Below are positions 8,525 to 17,427 of a stretch of DNA of 64,000 bases, piece after piece. The notes under the pieces are model-generated. The model saw only the letters and a program-made list of their open reading frames with translations, was not told the origin of the DNA and ran no database searches. A program made the translations under genes and the position numbers. How positions within the stretch are numbered: position 1 is the stretch's first letter; every line of letters starts with the position of its first letter. Origin of the DNA: Iodobacter ciconiae (GTDB lineage Bacteria > Pseudomonadota > Gammaproteobacteria > Burkholderiales > Chitinibacteraceae); NCBI RefSeq assembly GCF_003952345.1, contig NZ_CP034433.1, forward strand, positions 682,001 to 746,000. The letters are read 5' to 3'.

Positions 8525-8997
8525 AGGGCGCGCACCTTTTTTTGCAGAATCAGCAATGCGGCCGCCTCCGCCAGTGCCTTATCTTTACGCAAAATTTCCC
8601 GCTCCAGCTGCTTGTTTTGCTTACGCAGCGTTTTGTTTTCCTGCGCCTGCTCCGGCGTGCTGACTTCAGCCTGGCCCTGGGCCTGAATGGAGAGATCGCG
8701 CCATTGTTTCACTTGCTCCGGGAATAAACCCTTGGCACGACAATATTCACTCAGCTCGATTTCTGACATGGCAATGGTTTCAACGACCACGGCAAAGCGG
8801 GTTTGAGCAGACCAGTTTTCACTGCTGCGATGATGTTCGGGCACGGGGCGGCCCTCCTGGCGAAATTGATTTCGCCAATTGTACAACGTGGCTTCGGAGA
8901 GGTTTTCTTGCAGCGCCAACTGCCGGATGCTGATCGGGTAAGGAGCAAGCATTTTGCTTAAAATGGCATCTTTACGAGCCTTGGGAATCTGCGACAT
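8500..8997 (-). CDS. IS3-family OrfA (helix-turn-helix and leucine-zipper protein)
   Basis: 165 residues. An N-terminal helix-turn-helix (ISIRQLALQENLSEATLYNW) binds the element ends. A second, similar helical block spans about 65-95, and a coiled-coil (about 115-150, KTLRKQNKQLEREILRKDKA) allows multimerisation. The slippery A7 run near its end (8537-8543) is the expected site for the -1 shift that makes OrfAB. It lies upstream of orfB on the minus strand within the same element. Confidence 0.88.
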   Translation of the reverse strand: MSQIPKARKDAILSKMLAPYPISIRQLALQENLSEATLYNWRNQFRQEGRPVPEHHRSSENWSAQTRFAVVVETIAMSEIELSEYCRAKGLFPEQVKQWRDLSIQAQGQAEVSTPEQAQENKTLRKQNKQLEREILRKDKALAEAAALLILQKKVRALWGEPEED

Positions 8998-9190
8998 GAT
9001 AAGTAACCAGCCCCCTGAGTAAGTTGGAATCCCTGAAAAGGGAGTATCTCAACTATCCTGACACAAGGGGGTTAGAAGGCAAATCGCTCTGGAAGGAGAA
9101 GGTCGACAATCTAAACTGATCTGACAATCCGGCACCAATCAAAATGGGGACTGTCAGATCAGGTATGTTTGCCGTTTGCTTAGTTTTTAC

Positions 9191-10273
9191 TTAGATTTTA
9201 TTTTCCTGTTGGTGGCGCAGCAGGCGGGCTAGCTGGGCATCGACAATATGCCAGTGGTCGGCAGCTAGTGCGATGACCTTGTTGCGCTGCATTTTCTTCA
9301 GGCAGCTCTGAATTTGCGAGGCGCTGATGGCGCTTTTTCCTGTTTGTTCTGCTAGCCAGTCCCGGTAGCTCTTGCCGTATAGTTGCTGCCGTCCTTCGGC
9401 AATGGCCAGTAGTAAAAGCCGGCCCAAGCGCCCCAGATCTTCCCAGTCCAGGTCAGCCATGCTGTGGCGCTGTTGTAGTTGAATCTGACGTTTTAGTGCT
9501 ACGGGCAGGGATTTTTCCGGATCCAGCACCAGTTCTTCAATTAGCGAGCGCATGGCAGCAGGGGAGCGCTGCAGTGTTTTAAATGCCTGCATTAAAGATC
9601 CGTGATCCATTTGGCCCCAGGTAATTCCTTCGTAGCTGTTATTGATCTGGCCGGATCTGGCCACGCTTTGCGTTAGCTGACTATATAAGCCAAGCAAATG
9701 GTCAATAAACTCATTACCGATATCGGGCAGAGTGACGCGGCTGCTATTTTGGGTAAATAGAGTGGGGCAGTTCAAGGGGTTCAGATCGGTACTGGCCAGC
9801 AGTAATTTAATCTGCTGGCCGTTAATTTGCATGGCATTAAATAACTCTTTCAATAGTGCCGTACTGTTATCTTTTTTGAGCAGCAGCCCGGCATCATCCA
9901 GCAGCAGCACGCAGGGTTTGTGGCCTTTGCGCATTTGGGAAAATAAAGCTGCCAGCGGGCTTGCTGTCGTGCTGGTGCCCATGAATTGCCGTAACTGATG
10001 GCTGAGCCAGCGCTCTCCCATTGCAAAATCTACCAGTACTTCGTGTAAGCGGGTCTCCAGATATTTTTGTGGCACCTGGCTACAGGCAAAATACCTCACC
10101 CGCCAGCCTTTTTTTTCCAGCAGGGGAAGCAGATCCTCCTGTAGAAACTGGCTTTTTCCGGAAAGTGGCGGGGCGGTGAGGGTAATGCTGTCGGTTAGCT
10201 CGTTTTCCCATAGTTGAAACAGGGTTTGTGCCAGGGCATTTCTTGGGTAGTGCCAATGCAGATTTCCAGACAT
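9191..10273 (-). CDS. Stand-alone P-loop ATPase (AAA/STAND-like), unknown role
   Basis: 360 residues. A Walker A-type loop, APPLSGKS, is at residues 34-41, and a Walker B strand, CVLLLDDAG, near 120-130, followed by LLASTDLNP (sensor-1-like) near 158. The C-terminal 110 residues look helical and may form a winged-helix domain (ISASQIQSCLKKMQRNKVIALAADHWHIVD). The architecture resembles ORC/TniB/ExeA-type ATPases that move or load nucleic acid or toxins, but I cannot assign a family. It stands alone between an IS nest and a divergent PTS operon, 271 bases away. The codon use is not obviously foreign. Confidence 0.75.
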   Translation of the reverse strand: MSGNLHWHYPRNALAQTLFQLWENELTDSITLTAPPLSGKSQFLQEDLLPLLEKKGWRVRYFACSQVPQKYLETRLHEVLVDFAMGERWLSHQLRQFMGTSTTASPLAALFSQMRKGHKPCVLLLDDAGLLLKKDNSTALLKELFNAMQINGQQIKLLLASTDLNPLNCPTLFTQNSSRVTLPDIGNEFIDHLLGLYSQLTQSVARSGQINNSYEGITWGQMDHGSLMQAFKTLQRSPAAMRSLIEELVLDPEKSLPVALKRQIQLQQRHSMADLDWEDLGRLGRLLLLAIAEGRQQLYGKSYRDWLAEQTGKSAISASQIQSCLKKMQRNKVIALAADHWHIVDAQLARLLRHQQENKI

Positions 10274-10544
10274 GAATTATGTTTCAATAAATAATTATGC
10301 ATAAATTATATAGTAGGTACTTTTTTAAATATAGTGGCTAGATTAATAAGCTAAATAATTACATATATTATATTAAAATCAATAGCTTAGTTTTAATTCT
10401 CTACCGTTGGGCAAAAGCTGGAATTGAAATTAAATACAAAATAAAAAATGTATCAATTATGGGTAATTTTAAAGTTTCACAGGTTTTTCTTTGGCGTAGC
10501 ATGAATTTCATTGCAAACCGCTCCATGTCACCGAGGAATTACCC
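10274..10544. promoter_or_regulatory. AT-rich divergent intergenic region between ATPase and PTS genes
   Basis: 271 bases of very AT-rich sequence (10274-10480) separate the two divergent genes and should hold both promoters. GAGGA at 10533-10537 is the ribosome-binding site that supports the GTG start of the EIIA gene. No clear operator palindrome is visible. Confidence 0.4.
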
Positions 10545-10994
10545 GTGCTAAATGAAATTCTGCCCCTGGACAGTATTATTTTTATGAAGTCCTGCCCCGA
10601 CTGGCAAAGCGCTGTGCGCCAGTCCTGCCAGCCATTACTCGCCCGCGGCACGATTGAGCCAGCTTATATTGATGCCATTATTAGTAATCTGAATGAGCTG
10701 GGGCCTTACATCGTGATTGCGCCTGATGTGGCAATTCCGCATGCCCGCCCCGAAGCCGGTGCGCGGGCGATGGGCATGGCTTTGCTAAAGCTGGAAGAAC
10801 CCGTGGTTTTTGGCCCGGAGCCGGATCAGCAGGCCCGCTTATTATTTGCTTTTTCTGCTACCGATAGCCACAGTCATCAGCGTGCTTTAAAGCAGCTGGC
10901 ACAGCTGATTATGGATGAAGAAAAATTTGCCGCCCTAGCTGCAGCCAGCTCGGCAGCGGAAGTGTTTGCTTTGATTAACAGCGTTTCACAGTGA
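10545..10994 (+). CDS. ulaC: PTS EIIA component, ascorbate/UlaC type
   Basis: 149 residues from a GTG start with a good GAGGA site 7 bases upstream. It is an EIIA type-2 (mannitol/fructose-like) domain; His66 in VAIPHARPE is the phosphorylated histidine. It passes phosphate from HPr to the EIIB encoded next. It is the first gene of a tight operon EIIA-EIIB-EIIC; its stop overlaps the possible upstream GTG of the EIIB gene. The EIIC partner is of the UlaA/SgaT family, which sets the likely substrate (L-ascorbate or a related compound), but no catabolic ula genes are present. Confidence 0.88.
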   Translation: MLNEILPLDSIIFMKSCPDWQSAVRQSCQPLLARGTIEPAYIDAIISNLNELGPYIVIAPDVAIPHARPEAGARAMGMALLKLEEPVVFGPEPDQQARLLFAFSATDSHSHQRALKQLAQLIMDEEKFAALAAASSAAEVFALINSVSQ

Positions 10995-11002
10995 GGTTTG
11001 AA

Positions 11003-11272
11003 ATGAAAAAAATTATGATCGTATGTGGAAATGGTTTGGGCAGCAGCATGATGCTGGAAATGACGGTAAATGCTGTGCTTAAAGAAATGGGTGTGAGTGC
11101 AGATGTACGGCATACCGATTTATTCTCGGCCAAAAGCGAAATCGCAGATCTCTTTTTGGGCGCACCGGAAATTGTCAGCGGGCTTAATGATGGTGTGCGC
11201 CAGCTGGCAGGTGTGCGCAATATTATGGATAAAACAGAAGTCCGGGCAGCCATTACGCCTTACCTGAATTAA
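11003..11272 (+). CDS. ulaB: PTS EIIB component, ascorbate/UlaB type
   Basis: 89 residues from the ATG at 11003, preferred over the GTG at 10991 because the family begins MKKIMIVCGNGLG and a GAGG site precedes it. Cys8 in the P-loop CGNGLGSS is the phosphocysteine that receives phosphate from EIIA and gives it to the sugar in EIIC. It lies between the EIIA and EIIC genes with 8 and 11 base gaps, so the three are cotranscribed. Confidence 0.9.
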   Translation: MKKIMIVCGNGLGSSMMLEMTVNAVLKEMGVSADVRHTDLFSAKSEIADLFLGAPEIVSGLNDGVRQLAGVRNIMDKTEVRAAITPYLN

Positions 11273-11283
11273 GGAGCCGTACC

Positions 11284-12540
11284 ATGATTAAATTTGCCCT
11301 TGATATTCTGTCTGATCCGGCCATTTTGATCGGGCTCTTTGCCCTTTGTGGCTTGTTGCTGCAAAAAGCCAAAGTGTCGGACGTGATTGGCGGCACGATT
11401 AAAACCATTCTGGGGTTTGTAATTCTGGGGGCTGGTGCCCAGATTCTGATCGGCTCTCTGGACACTTTTCGTCTGGTGTTCGATCATGCTTTCGGCCTGA
11501 AGGGAACCATTCCTAATAATGAGGGGATCACCGCACTGGCGTTGAAAGAAATTGGCTCGCAGACCGCTTATGTCATGATTCTGGGCATGGTGTTCAATCT
11601 GGTTCTGGCCCGTTTCACTCCACTTAAATATGTTTTTCTAACCGGGCACCATACCCTGTTTATGGCTTGCCTGATTGTGGCGGTATTGCATGCTTCAGGG
11701 ATGGATAATGTTACTCTGGTGTTGTCTGGCGGTGCGTTGCTGGGCGGCTTAATGGTGGTGATGCCTGCGTTGTTGCAACCTTTTACCCGCAAAGTTACTG
11801 GCAATGACAGCTTTGCACTGGGGCATTTTGGCTCCTTTGGTTATTTGGCCGCCGGCCTGATTGGCTCTGCAGTTGGTAAAAAGGGACGCTCTACCGAAGA
11901 TATCAAAGTTCCAGCTTCGCTGAGCTTTTTGCGCGATACCTCCATCTCGATGGCATTAACGATGGCCATTCTGTTTTTTGCTGTATCGGTGGCAGCTGGT
12001 GGTGATTTTATTGAGCGGGAGCTCTCTGGCGGCGTTAATTTTCTGGTGTATGGCTTTAAGCAGGCGCTGACATTTTCAGCCGGGGTTTATATCATCCTGG
12101 CCGGGGTACGATTACTGATTTCCGAAATTGTGCCTGCCTTTAAAGGCATTTCGGATAAGCTGATTCCTAATGCCAAACCGGCACTAGATTGCCCGGCTAT
12201 CTTCCCGTTTGCTCCTAATGCTGTGGTGATTGGCTTTTTATGCAGCTTTATTGGCGGCTTAATTGCTATGTTTATTACCCCCGCCATTGGCCTGGCGGTG
12301 ATTGTACCGGGGCTGATTCCACATTTCTTTACCGGTGCCACCGCCGGGGTTTATGGCAATGCCACGGGGGGGCTGCGCGGTGCAATTCTGGGCTCATTTG
12401 TAAATGGCCTGCTGATCAGTTTTTTACCTGCACTGTTGCTGGGTAGCCTTGGCTCCCTCGGCTTTGCTGGCACTACTTTTGGTGACACCGATTTTGGTGT
12501 GATTGGTTTATTGCTCACCGGTATCATCCGTGTGTTTTAA
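11284..12540 (+). CDS. ulaA: PTS EIIC permease, ascorbate (UlaA/SgaT) family
   Basis: 418 residues, slightly shorter than the 465 of E. coli UlaA. It has about ten hydrophobic segments. Family landmarks include the start (ILSDPAILIGLFALCGLLLQ), GFVILGAGAQIL, the FALGHFGSFGY segment and the C-terminal GNATGGLRGAILGSFVNGL. It forms the membrane channel for L-ascorbate-type substrates, phosphorylated during uptake. RBS AAGGAG lies just upstream. No UlaD-G-type enzymes or UlaR regulator lie nearby, so the specificity is inferred from family only. Confidence 0.9.
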   Translation: MIKFALDILSDPAILIGLFALCGLLLQKAKVSDVIGGTIKTILGFVILGAGAQILIGSLDTFRLVFDHAFGLKGTIPNNEGITALALKEIGSQTAYVMILGMVFNLVLARFTPLKYVFLTGHHTLFMACLIVAVLHASGMDNVTLVLSGGALLGGLMVVMPALLQPFTRKVTGNDSFALGHFGSFGYLAAGLIGSAVGKKGRSTEDIKVPASLSFLRDTSISMALTMAILFFAVSVAAGGDFIERELSGGVNFLVYGFKQALTFSAGVYIILAGVRLLISEIVPAFKGISDKLIPNAKPALDCPAIFPFAPNAVVIGFLCSFIGGLIAMFITPAIGLAVIVPGLIPHFFTGATAGVYGNATGGLRGAILGSFVNGLLISFLPALLLGSLGSLGFAGTTFGDTDFGVIGLLLTGIIRVF

Positions 12541-13002
12541 CTTATGAATAACATTTTTTAGAATCTGGTAATCGTTATCGGGTAATCCTCCTGGCAAAGT
12601 CTGTACATTTTTAAGTGGAATTTTCCCGCCATTTTTGAGGTGCTTGCTTGCAAGTTGCTCTTTGTCTGGCCTGAGCTTTATTTTTAAATGTACTTAAAAG
12701 CAGGAGGATTGCCTGGCGTCCATTATGCTTGCCAGATGGGACATGATGGGTTGCTGGATAAGATTAACGGGTTTGCTACCGATACGCCTTACCATACTAA
12801 AATCGGTGGTGATCCATTGCAAATTAAACTATTTTTTATCTTTTTTTAGTTTCCATTTTAATAGGTCTAAACAGATAAATTATTATGCTTGTAGTGTTCG
12901 GGTAATTGATTAGTTAAATATAAGTAAATTGGCGGATTTAGAAAAAAGTTGTGATAGGGCTTCGTGTACTATTTCATAGTTGCCATACATCGTTGATTTA
13001 TC
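12541..13002. other. Spacer between PTS operon and vgrG, with inverted repeat and an ORF remnant
   Basis: An inverted repeat (aatcctcctg at 12583-12592 and caggaggatt at 12702-12711) flanks about 110 bases, with a second, weaker matching pair around gtacattttta. After it, one frame (about 12702-12849) reads as a protein piece (HYACQMGHDGLLDKINGFAT...) ending in TAG without a start. I do not recognise it. The vgrG promoter should lie in the last 150 bases. Confidence 0.4.
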
Positions 13003-13012
13003 ATGAACCCTA

Positions 13013-13869
13013 GGGTCTGTTGACGTTTCACATCGGTAGCCATAAAAATGCGCACGCCATGGCTATGACACTTTCATAATTTCGCTTCAACTTGTCATAT
13101 CGGAATGCCACTGCGCGGTAATGCTTCAATCGCGCAAAAGCATTCTCGACCAAATGTCGATAGCAATACAGCCCACGATCTAGATCCACATTCCCTTTGA
13201 TTGAATTACGTTTTCTGGGAATCACTGATCGCGCACCCTGCGCAGAAATCAGTCCTCGAAGGTACTCACTATCGTACCCCTTATCTGCGATGATCACTTC
13301 GGCTGAAGGCAGTTGGGCAATCAGCTCTGGGGCGGCAGTACAATCATTAATCTCGCCTCCGGTAATTTCGAAGGCAATCGGCAAACCATAAGCATCTACC
13401 GCCAAATGAATTTTGCTGGTGTTCCCTGCACGGCTTTTGCCAATCGCTTCAGATTGATCGCTGGCCGCCCCGGCGCTGTGTTGATGCGCCTTGGCATAGC
13501 TACCATCAATGAATACCCATTCAAAATCGGGGTCGATCAGTAAGGCTTTGAAAATATTGAGCCATTTCCCAGCTACAGACCAAGCATTAAAGCGTTTATA
13601 GACTGAATTCCATTCACCAAAGGCGCTGGGTAAATCCCGCCACGGGCAGCCAACGCGCATGCGGTAAAACATTCCTTCGACGGTAATTCGTAAATCAGGC
13701 TTGTTGTAAATGGTGTGTTGAAGCAGAATCTTTTCTAGCTTCGACCAAAGCTCGTTACTGAGCATTAATCGGGGCATCGCAAACCTGTAGGGGAAATGGT
13801 GTAGGAACCTGAATTCTGCGGGTTTGCATCCGTCATTGCATGACTTTAGCTTGAAACGTCAACAGACCC
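13013..13869 (-). mobile_element. IS5-family element, copy 1
   Basis: 857 bp. The ends are inverted repeats (gggtctgttgacgtttca and its complement) flanked by a TA duplication (13011-13012, 13870-13871) within CTAG. It carries one transposase gene and sits in codon 4 of vgrG. A second copy at 26235-27091 has the same length and orientation and differs by only about five bases. Confidence 0.93.
13028..13777 (-). CDS. IS5-family transposase, copy 1
   Basis: 249 residues, complete. An N-terminal DUF4096 (LSNELWSKLEKIL...RMRVGCPWRDLPSAFGEW) is followed by a DDE domain: VFIDGSYAK (first Asp), VIIADKGYDSEYL (second Asp) and YCYRHLVENAFARLKHYR (Glu). It moves the element by cut-and-paste. It is protein-identical to the copy at 26250-26999, which points to recent movement. 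It is transcribed against vgrG. Confidence 0.95.
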   Translation of the reverse strand: MPRLMLSNELWSKLEKILLQHTIYNKPDLRITVEGMFYRMRVGCPWRDLPSAFGEWNSVYKRFNAWSVAGKWLNIFKALLIDPDFEWVFIDGSYAKAHQHSAGAASDQSEAIGKSRAGNTSKIHLAVDAYGLPIAFEITGGEINDCTAAPELIAQLPSAEVIIADKGYDSEYLRGLISAQGARSVIPRKRNSIKGNVDLDRGLYCYRHLVENAFARLKHYRAVAFRYDKLKRNYESVIAMACAFLWLPM

Positions 13870-16524
13870 TAGTGATCTCCTTGCCTCTTTCGCCGCTGCC
13901 TTTAATCAGGATCAGCGCCTCATCTCTCTTCAGCTTGGCGATGGCTCAGTGTGGGGTGAGCAGTTATTGCCCCAGCGCGTAACAGGGAGTGAGGGCATCA
14001 ATCAGGCATACCGCTACCAGGTCGATTGCTTATCCCCCGACGGTGGCTTAGAGCTTAAATCGCTACTGGGTTTGCCAGTCGTTTTATCTATTGAAAATGC
14101 TGATGGCGAGGCGGTTGAGCGCTGTGGGGTCATTAGCCAGGCGCAATTACTCGGCTCCGATGGCGGCTTCGCAAAGTACGCGCTGACAGTAGAACCGCCG
14201 TTTGCCTTACTCAGATACCGGCGTACTTCCCGCGTGTTTCAGGATTTATCCGTCCCCGACATTGTGAAACAGGTACTGGCTGAGTATCAGGACAAAAATC
14301 CGGTCTTTGCCTCGGTGCAAACGCTGGATTTCAAACTCTCCGGCACGCATTCACCGCGATCCTATTGCTTACAATACCGCGAATCCGATTTCGATTTTCT
14401 GACATGATTATTAGCGGAGGAAGGCTTAGCCTGGTTATTTAATCATTTGCCGGGCGATAGTCCTCAGGTTCAGTTGCTTGTGTTTGATGATGCTTTTGCA
14501 ATTGCGGAAGCGGCAGATCCATTTGTTAGATTTCACAGAGCCGACGCCACGGAAGAGAGCGATAGTCTGACTGAATGGCAGAGCCAGCGGCAAATCGGCA
14601 GCAGCAGTGTATCGCTTGCCAGCTTTGATTACAAAGCCACCAACACCAACGAAAGTTTTGATGAAAGTAGCATCGATCAGGGTGATGGCGGCCAGCAGCT
14701 GCAGGTAAGTTTCGAAGATTATGACCCGCAATCGCTCTATTACGCCAGCGACGCGGAAGGCTTAAGCCACTATGCTAACTTGCGTCAGCAGGCATTGGAT
14801 GCCAAAAAGAAATCCTTTACCGGCTCTGGTACTTTACGCAGCCTGCAGGCCGGGCAGTGGTTCCGCCTGGAAGATCATCCCGCCCACGAATGGGACAGCG
14901 CCGAGCAACGTGAGTTTGCCGTTACCGAGCTAAAATTCACCGCCAATAATAATTTGCCCGCTGATTTAACCCAGCAACTTGGTCTGGTTGCGCCAAGCCT
15001 ATTGGCCGCTGATGTAGCCAAACCTTATGAAGTTAACTTCACAGCCCAAAGGCGCGGCCAGCCGACCGTGCCCGCTTTTGCCCATATCGAACACAGCAAG
15101 CCCAAAAGCTTTGGCGTACAGACCGCCTCCGTCGTCGGCCCTGCCGGATCAGAAGTCCACACCGATGAGCAAGGGCGCATAAAAATAGAATTCCACTGGC
15201 AGCGTGCCGCAGAGCATCCTGAGTTTGGCGCAAATCTGGATGACAAGTCATCCTGCTGGGTGCGTGTCTCCATGCCAAGTGCCGGTGCTGGCTTTGGGCA
15301 TCAGTTCATCCCGCGCATCGGTCAGGAAGTTTTAGTTGATTTTATCGAAGGCGACATCGACCGCCCCATCATCACCGGCGTGGTTCATAACGGCAGCCAT
15401 CCTGTGCCAACATTCAGCGGCGCTGGCGCTCTGCCTGCCAATAAAACGTTATCCGGTATCAAAACTAAAGAGCATGAAGGTGGCCAGTATGGCGAGCTGC
15501 TGTTTGATGATACCAGGGGCGAAGTCCGCACTAAATTATCCAGCGAGCACGGCAAAACCCAGCTCAACCTGGGCTATTTAATCCACCCAAGAACCGATGG
15601 CCAAGGTGAAGCCGGTGGTAAGCAATCCGAGCCACGCGGTGAAGGCTTTGAATTACGCACCGATAACCAAGGTGCAATCCGCGCCAATGGTCTCTTGATC
15701 AGCACCGAAGCCAAAAGCGGCGCCAGCGGCAAACAGCTGGACCACAGCCCCGCGCAAAGCCAGCTTGAATCCGCGCTGGCACTGGCCCAAAGCCTGGGTG
15801 AAACAGCCACTAATCAGCTTGCGGACACCATAGAAACCGGCGACGAAGGCAAAACCGTAGAGGCAGACAACAGTGCAGGCAGCAAGGCCAGCACCGGTCA
15901 TCTGTATCACCACGTGCATGCCAGCAAAAGCCTGGAAGCAGGCAGCAACACTGATAAAGACGGCAAAACTAAATCCAAAGAACAGGCTGGCCAGCAAAAA
16001 ATCATCCTGCTGCACGGCGAGGACGGCGTAGCGATCACCAGCCCGCAAAGCCAAACGCTCACTGCAGGTACCAACCTTGATTTTGTCGCGCAAAGAGACA
16101 GCAACCAAACCTCCGGCCGCCGCTGGATACATAACGCGGGATCACACATCAGCCTGTTTGTAGCCGGTGTAAAAGACAAAATCGCGCTCAAACTAATCGC
16201 AGCCAAAGGCAAAATCCAGCTGCAGGCGCAGAGTGACGATATTGAAATCACCGGCGACAAAAACGTCAAAATCACCGCCTGCAAAGAAAGCATCACTGTC
16301 GTCGCCAAAGACGAAATCCTGATGACCGCCGGCGGGGCATACATCCGCATCAAAGGCGGCAACATCGAAATCCACTGCCCGGGGAAGGTCTCGGTTAAAG
16401 GCGCGAGTCATGAGTTGAGTGGGCCTGCGAGTATGAATGTGCGCTTGCCAGCTTTTAATCCTCCGGTTTGCAGGCAGTGTATGCGGGAGATGGGTTTAAC
16501 TCATCAAGCGATTGGAGAGCGGGC

Positions 16525-17343
16525 ATGAGCCAATATGTAAATCAAATTCGGGAGCAAATCTCCACGGATCAGCGAGTACAGGGCAAGTGGTTTGCTCTGC
16601 TGGATGCATCACAAATTCCTTTGAAAGAGCAGGCAGTCTGGGCGGGTTTTGCATCTGCCTGGCATAATTTGCTGGATGACAGCCCCGAAGGAGATCATCC
16701 GGATTTAACCGCATGGTTATTTAATGCATCCGGTGAGATGCTTGATCTTACCCTGCAGTTAAGTATTCATTACCCACACAGCATTACATGGTTTTATAGT
16801 GATTGGCCAATTAGCCAAATTCATTCTTATTGGCGTGCTTTAAGCCATATTCATTTGCCGGAACGCCGCAGTGGCTTGTGCAGATTTTATGATGCATCTG
16901 TATTGCTTCAATTAAAAACAGTGCTGACTGCACATCAATGGCAGCTGCTTACTGCGCCAGTGCAGCAATGGTTATTTATTCACCCGGAGGGTGTATTGTC
17001 TTGTATTGAGGCGGCACCCTCTGTTGTAAAAAACAGGACCTCTATTACGCTAAGGCAAAGCCAGCTTGATCAATTAGAAAAAGCAAATCGCTCTCATTGG
17101 CTGATTGCACAGCTTATGGCTAATGAATATGTGGATCTGAATTATGCAAATTTTGCGCTATACCAGTGTGTAAATCGCTCTGTGCTGATGATGGAGCAAG
17201 CCGGGTTAAGTAAGCCGGATCAGCAGTATATATTTTGCGCGATGACACTGGATTGGCCTGATGAACAGGTTTTTAGTGAAAATACAGAGCAAGATCTATT
17301 AAGGGTGAAAAATAAAAAGGTAGATTTAATTGATATTTTTTGA
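16525..17343 (+). CDS. DUF4123 T6SS effector adaptor (Tap/TEC type)
   Basis: 272 residues from the ATG at 16525, which overlaps the vgrG stop by 4 nt; an earlier ATG at 16468 would lie inside vgrG. The N-terminal part (KWFALLDASQIPLKEQA, then PHLTAWLFNAS-like PDLTAWLFNAS, SITWFYSDWP, HLPERRSGLCRFYDASVL) follows the DUF4123 pattern. Proteins of this family bind an effector and load it on the cognate VgrG; they sit between vgrG and the effector gene, as here, with the DUF3304 genes and the Tle1-like gene downstream. No membrane segment. Its partner VgrG is disrupted, so the adaptor may be idle. Confidence 0.85.
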   Translation: MSQYVNQIREQISTDQRVQGKWFALLDASQIPLKEQAVWAGFASAWHNLLDDSPEGDHPDLTAWLFNASGEMLDLTLQLSIHYPHSITWFYSDWPISQIHSYWRALSHIHLPERRSGLCRFYDASVLLQLKTVLTAHQWQLLTAPVQQWLFIHPEGVLSCIEAAPSVVKNRTSITLRQSQLDQLEKANRSHWLIAQLMANEYVDLNYANFALYQCVNRSVLMMEQAGLSKPDQQYIFCAMTLDWPDEQVFSENTEQDLLRVKNKKVDLIDIF

Positions 17344-17427
17344 TGGCTGTTGATCAGTATTCATACTAAAGAGTGTGAGGGATAACGTGGGGTTTTTAAA
17401 AAGTTAATTATTTTAACTAAATAGAGA

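Larger units (their letters stand above)
7400..9070 (-). mobile_element. IS3-family element nested in the IS481-like copy
   Basis: The limits come from comparing the host sequence with IS481 copy 2: the host resumes cleanly after a 4-bp duplication, GTTA (7396-7399 and 9071-9074). The 25-base ends are imperfect inverted repeats sharing the inner block tagttgagat. The length is 1671 bp with overlapping orfA and orfB on the minus strand. Both genes look intact. Confidence 0.85.
6432..9164 (+). mobile_element. IS481-like element, copy 1, decayed and split by an IS3 element
   Basis: It begins with TGTAGAAGTTCAGA, the same end as the intact copy at 52708-53919. Its right end stops at about 9164, lacking the last 13 bases of the terminal repeat present in copy 2. 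Inside, relative to copy 2, about 145 bases are deleted (junction near 7018), 6 bases are missing near 6925, and a Gln codon has become TAG. An IS3 element at 7400-9070 interrupts the transposase near its C-terminus; the remaining 3' end resumes at 9075. Confidence 0.8.
13003..16528 (+). pseudogene. vgrG: T6SS spike protein VgrG, disrupted by IS5 and by a nonsense codon
   Basis: Removing the IS5 (13013-13869) and one TA duplication joins the ATG at 13003 to the frame at 13872 and gives 888 codons, MNPSDLLASFAAAFNQDQR.... The N-terminal half is the gp27-like base (phage_GPD), then the gp5-like OB domain (SCWVRVSMPSAGAGFG, PRIGQEVLVDFIEGDIDRPII, GVVHNGSHP), then DUF2345 (about 640-800). TGA at 14405-14407 (codon 182) replaces what is normally Arg in FLTRLLAEEG; the frame continues unbroken on both sides. 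VgrG trimers tip the T6SS tube. The 3' end overlaps the DUF4123 gene by 4 nt. Two independent lesions suggest loss of function unless the stop is a sequencing error. Confidence 0.9.

Noticed and set aside
12725..12913. Plus-strand 62-codon frame
   Set aside because: A different frame of the same stretch reads more like a protein remnant; no start or ribosome site supports this one.
14405..14407. TGA in vgrG read as selenocysteine or programmed read-through
   Set aside because: The position is normally Arg in the family, a CGA to TGA change explains it, and no SECIS-like hairpin was evident.
15653..16365. Minus-strand frames opposite the vgrG 3' half
   Set aside because: Antisense shadows of the DUF2345 region.
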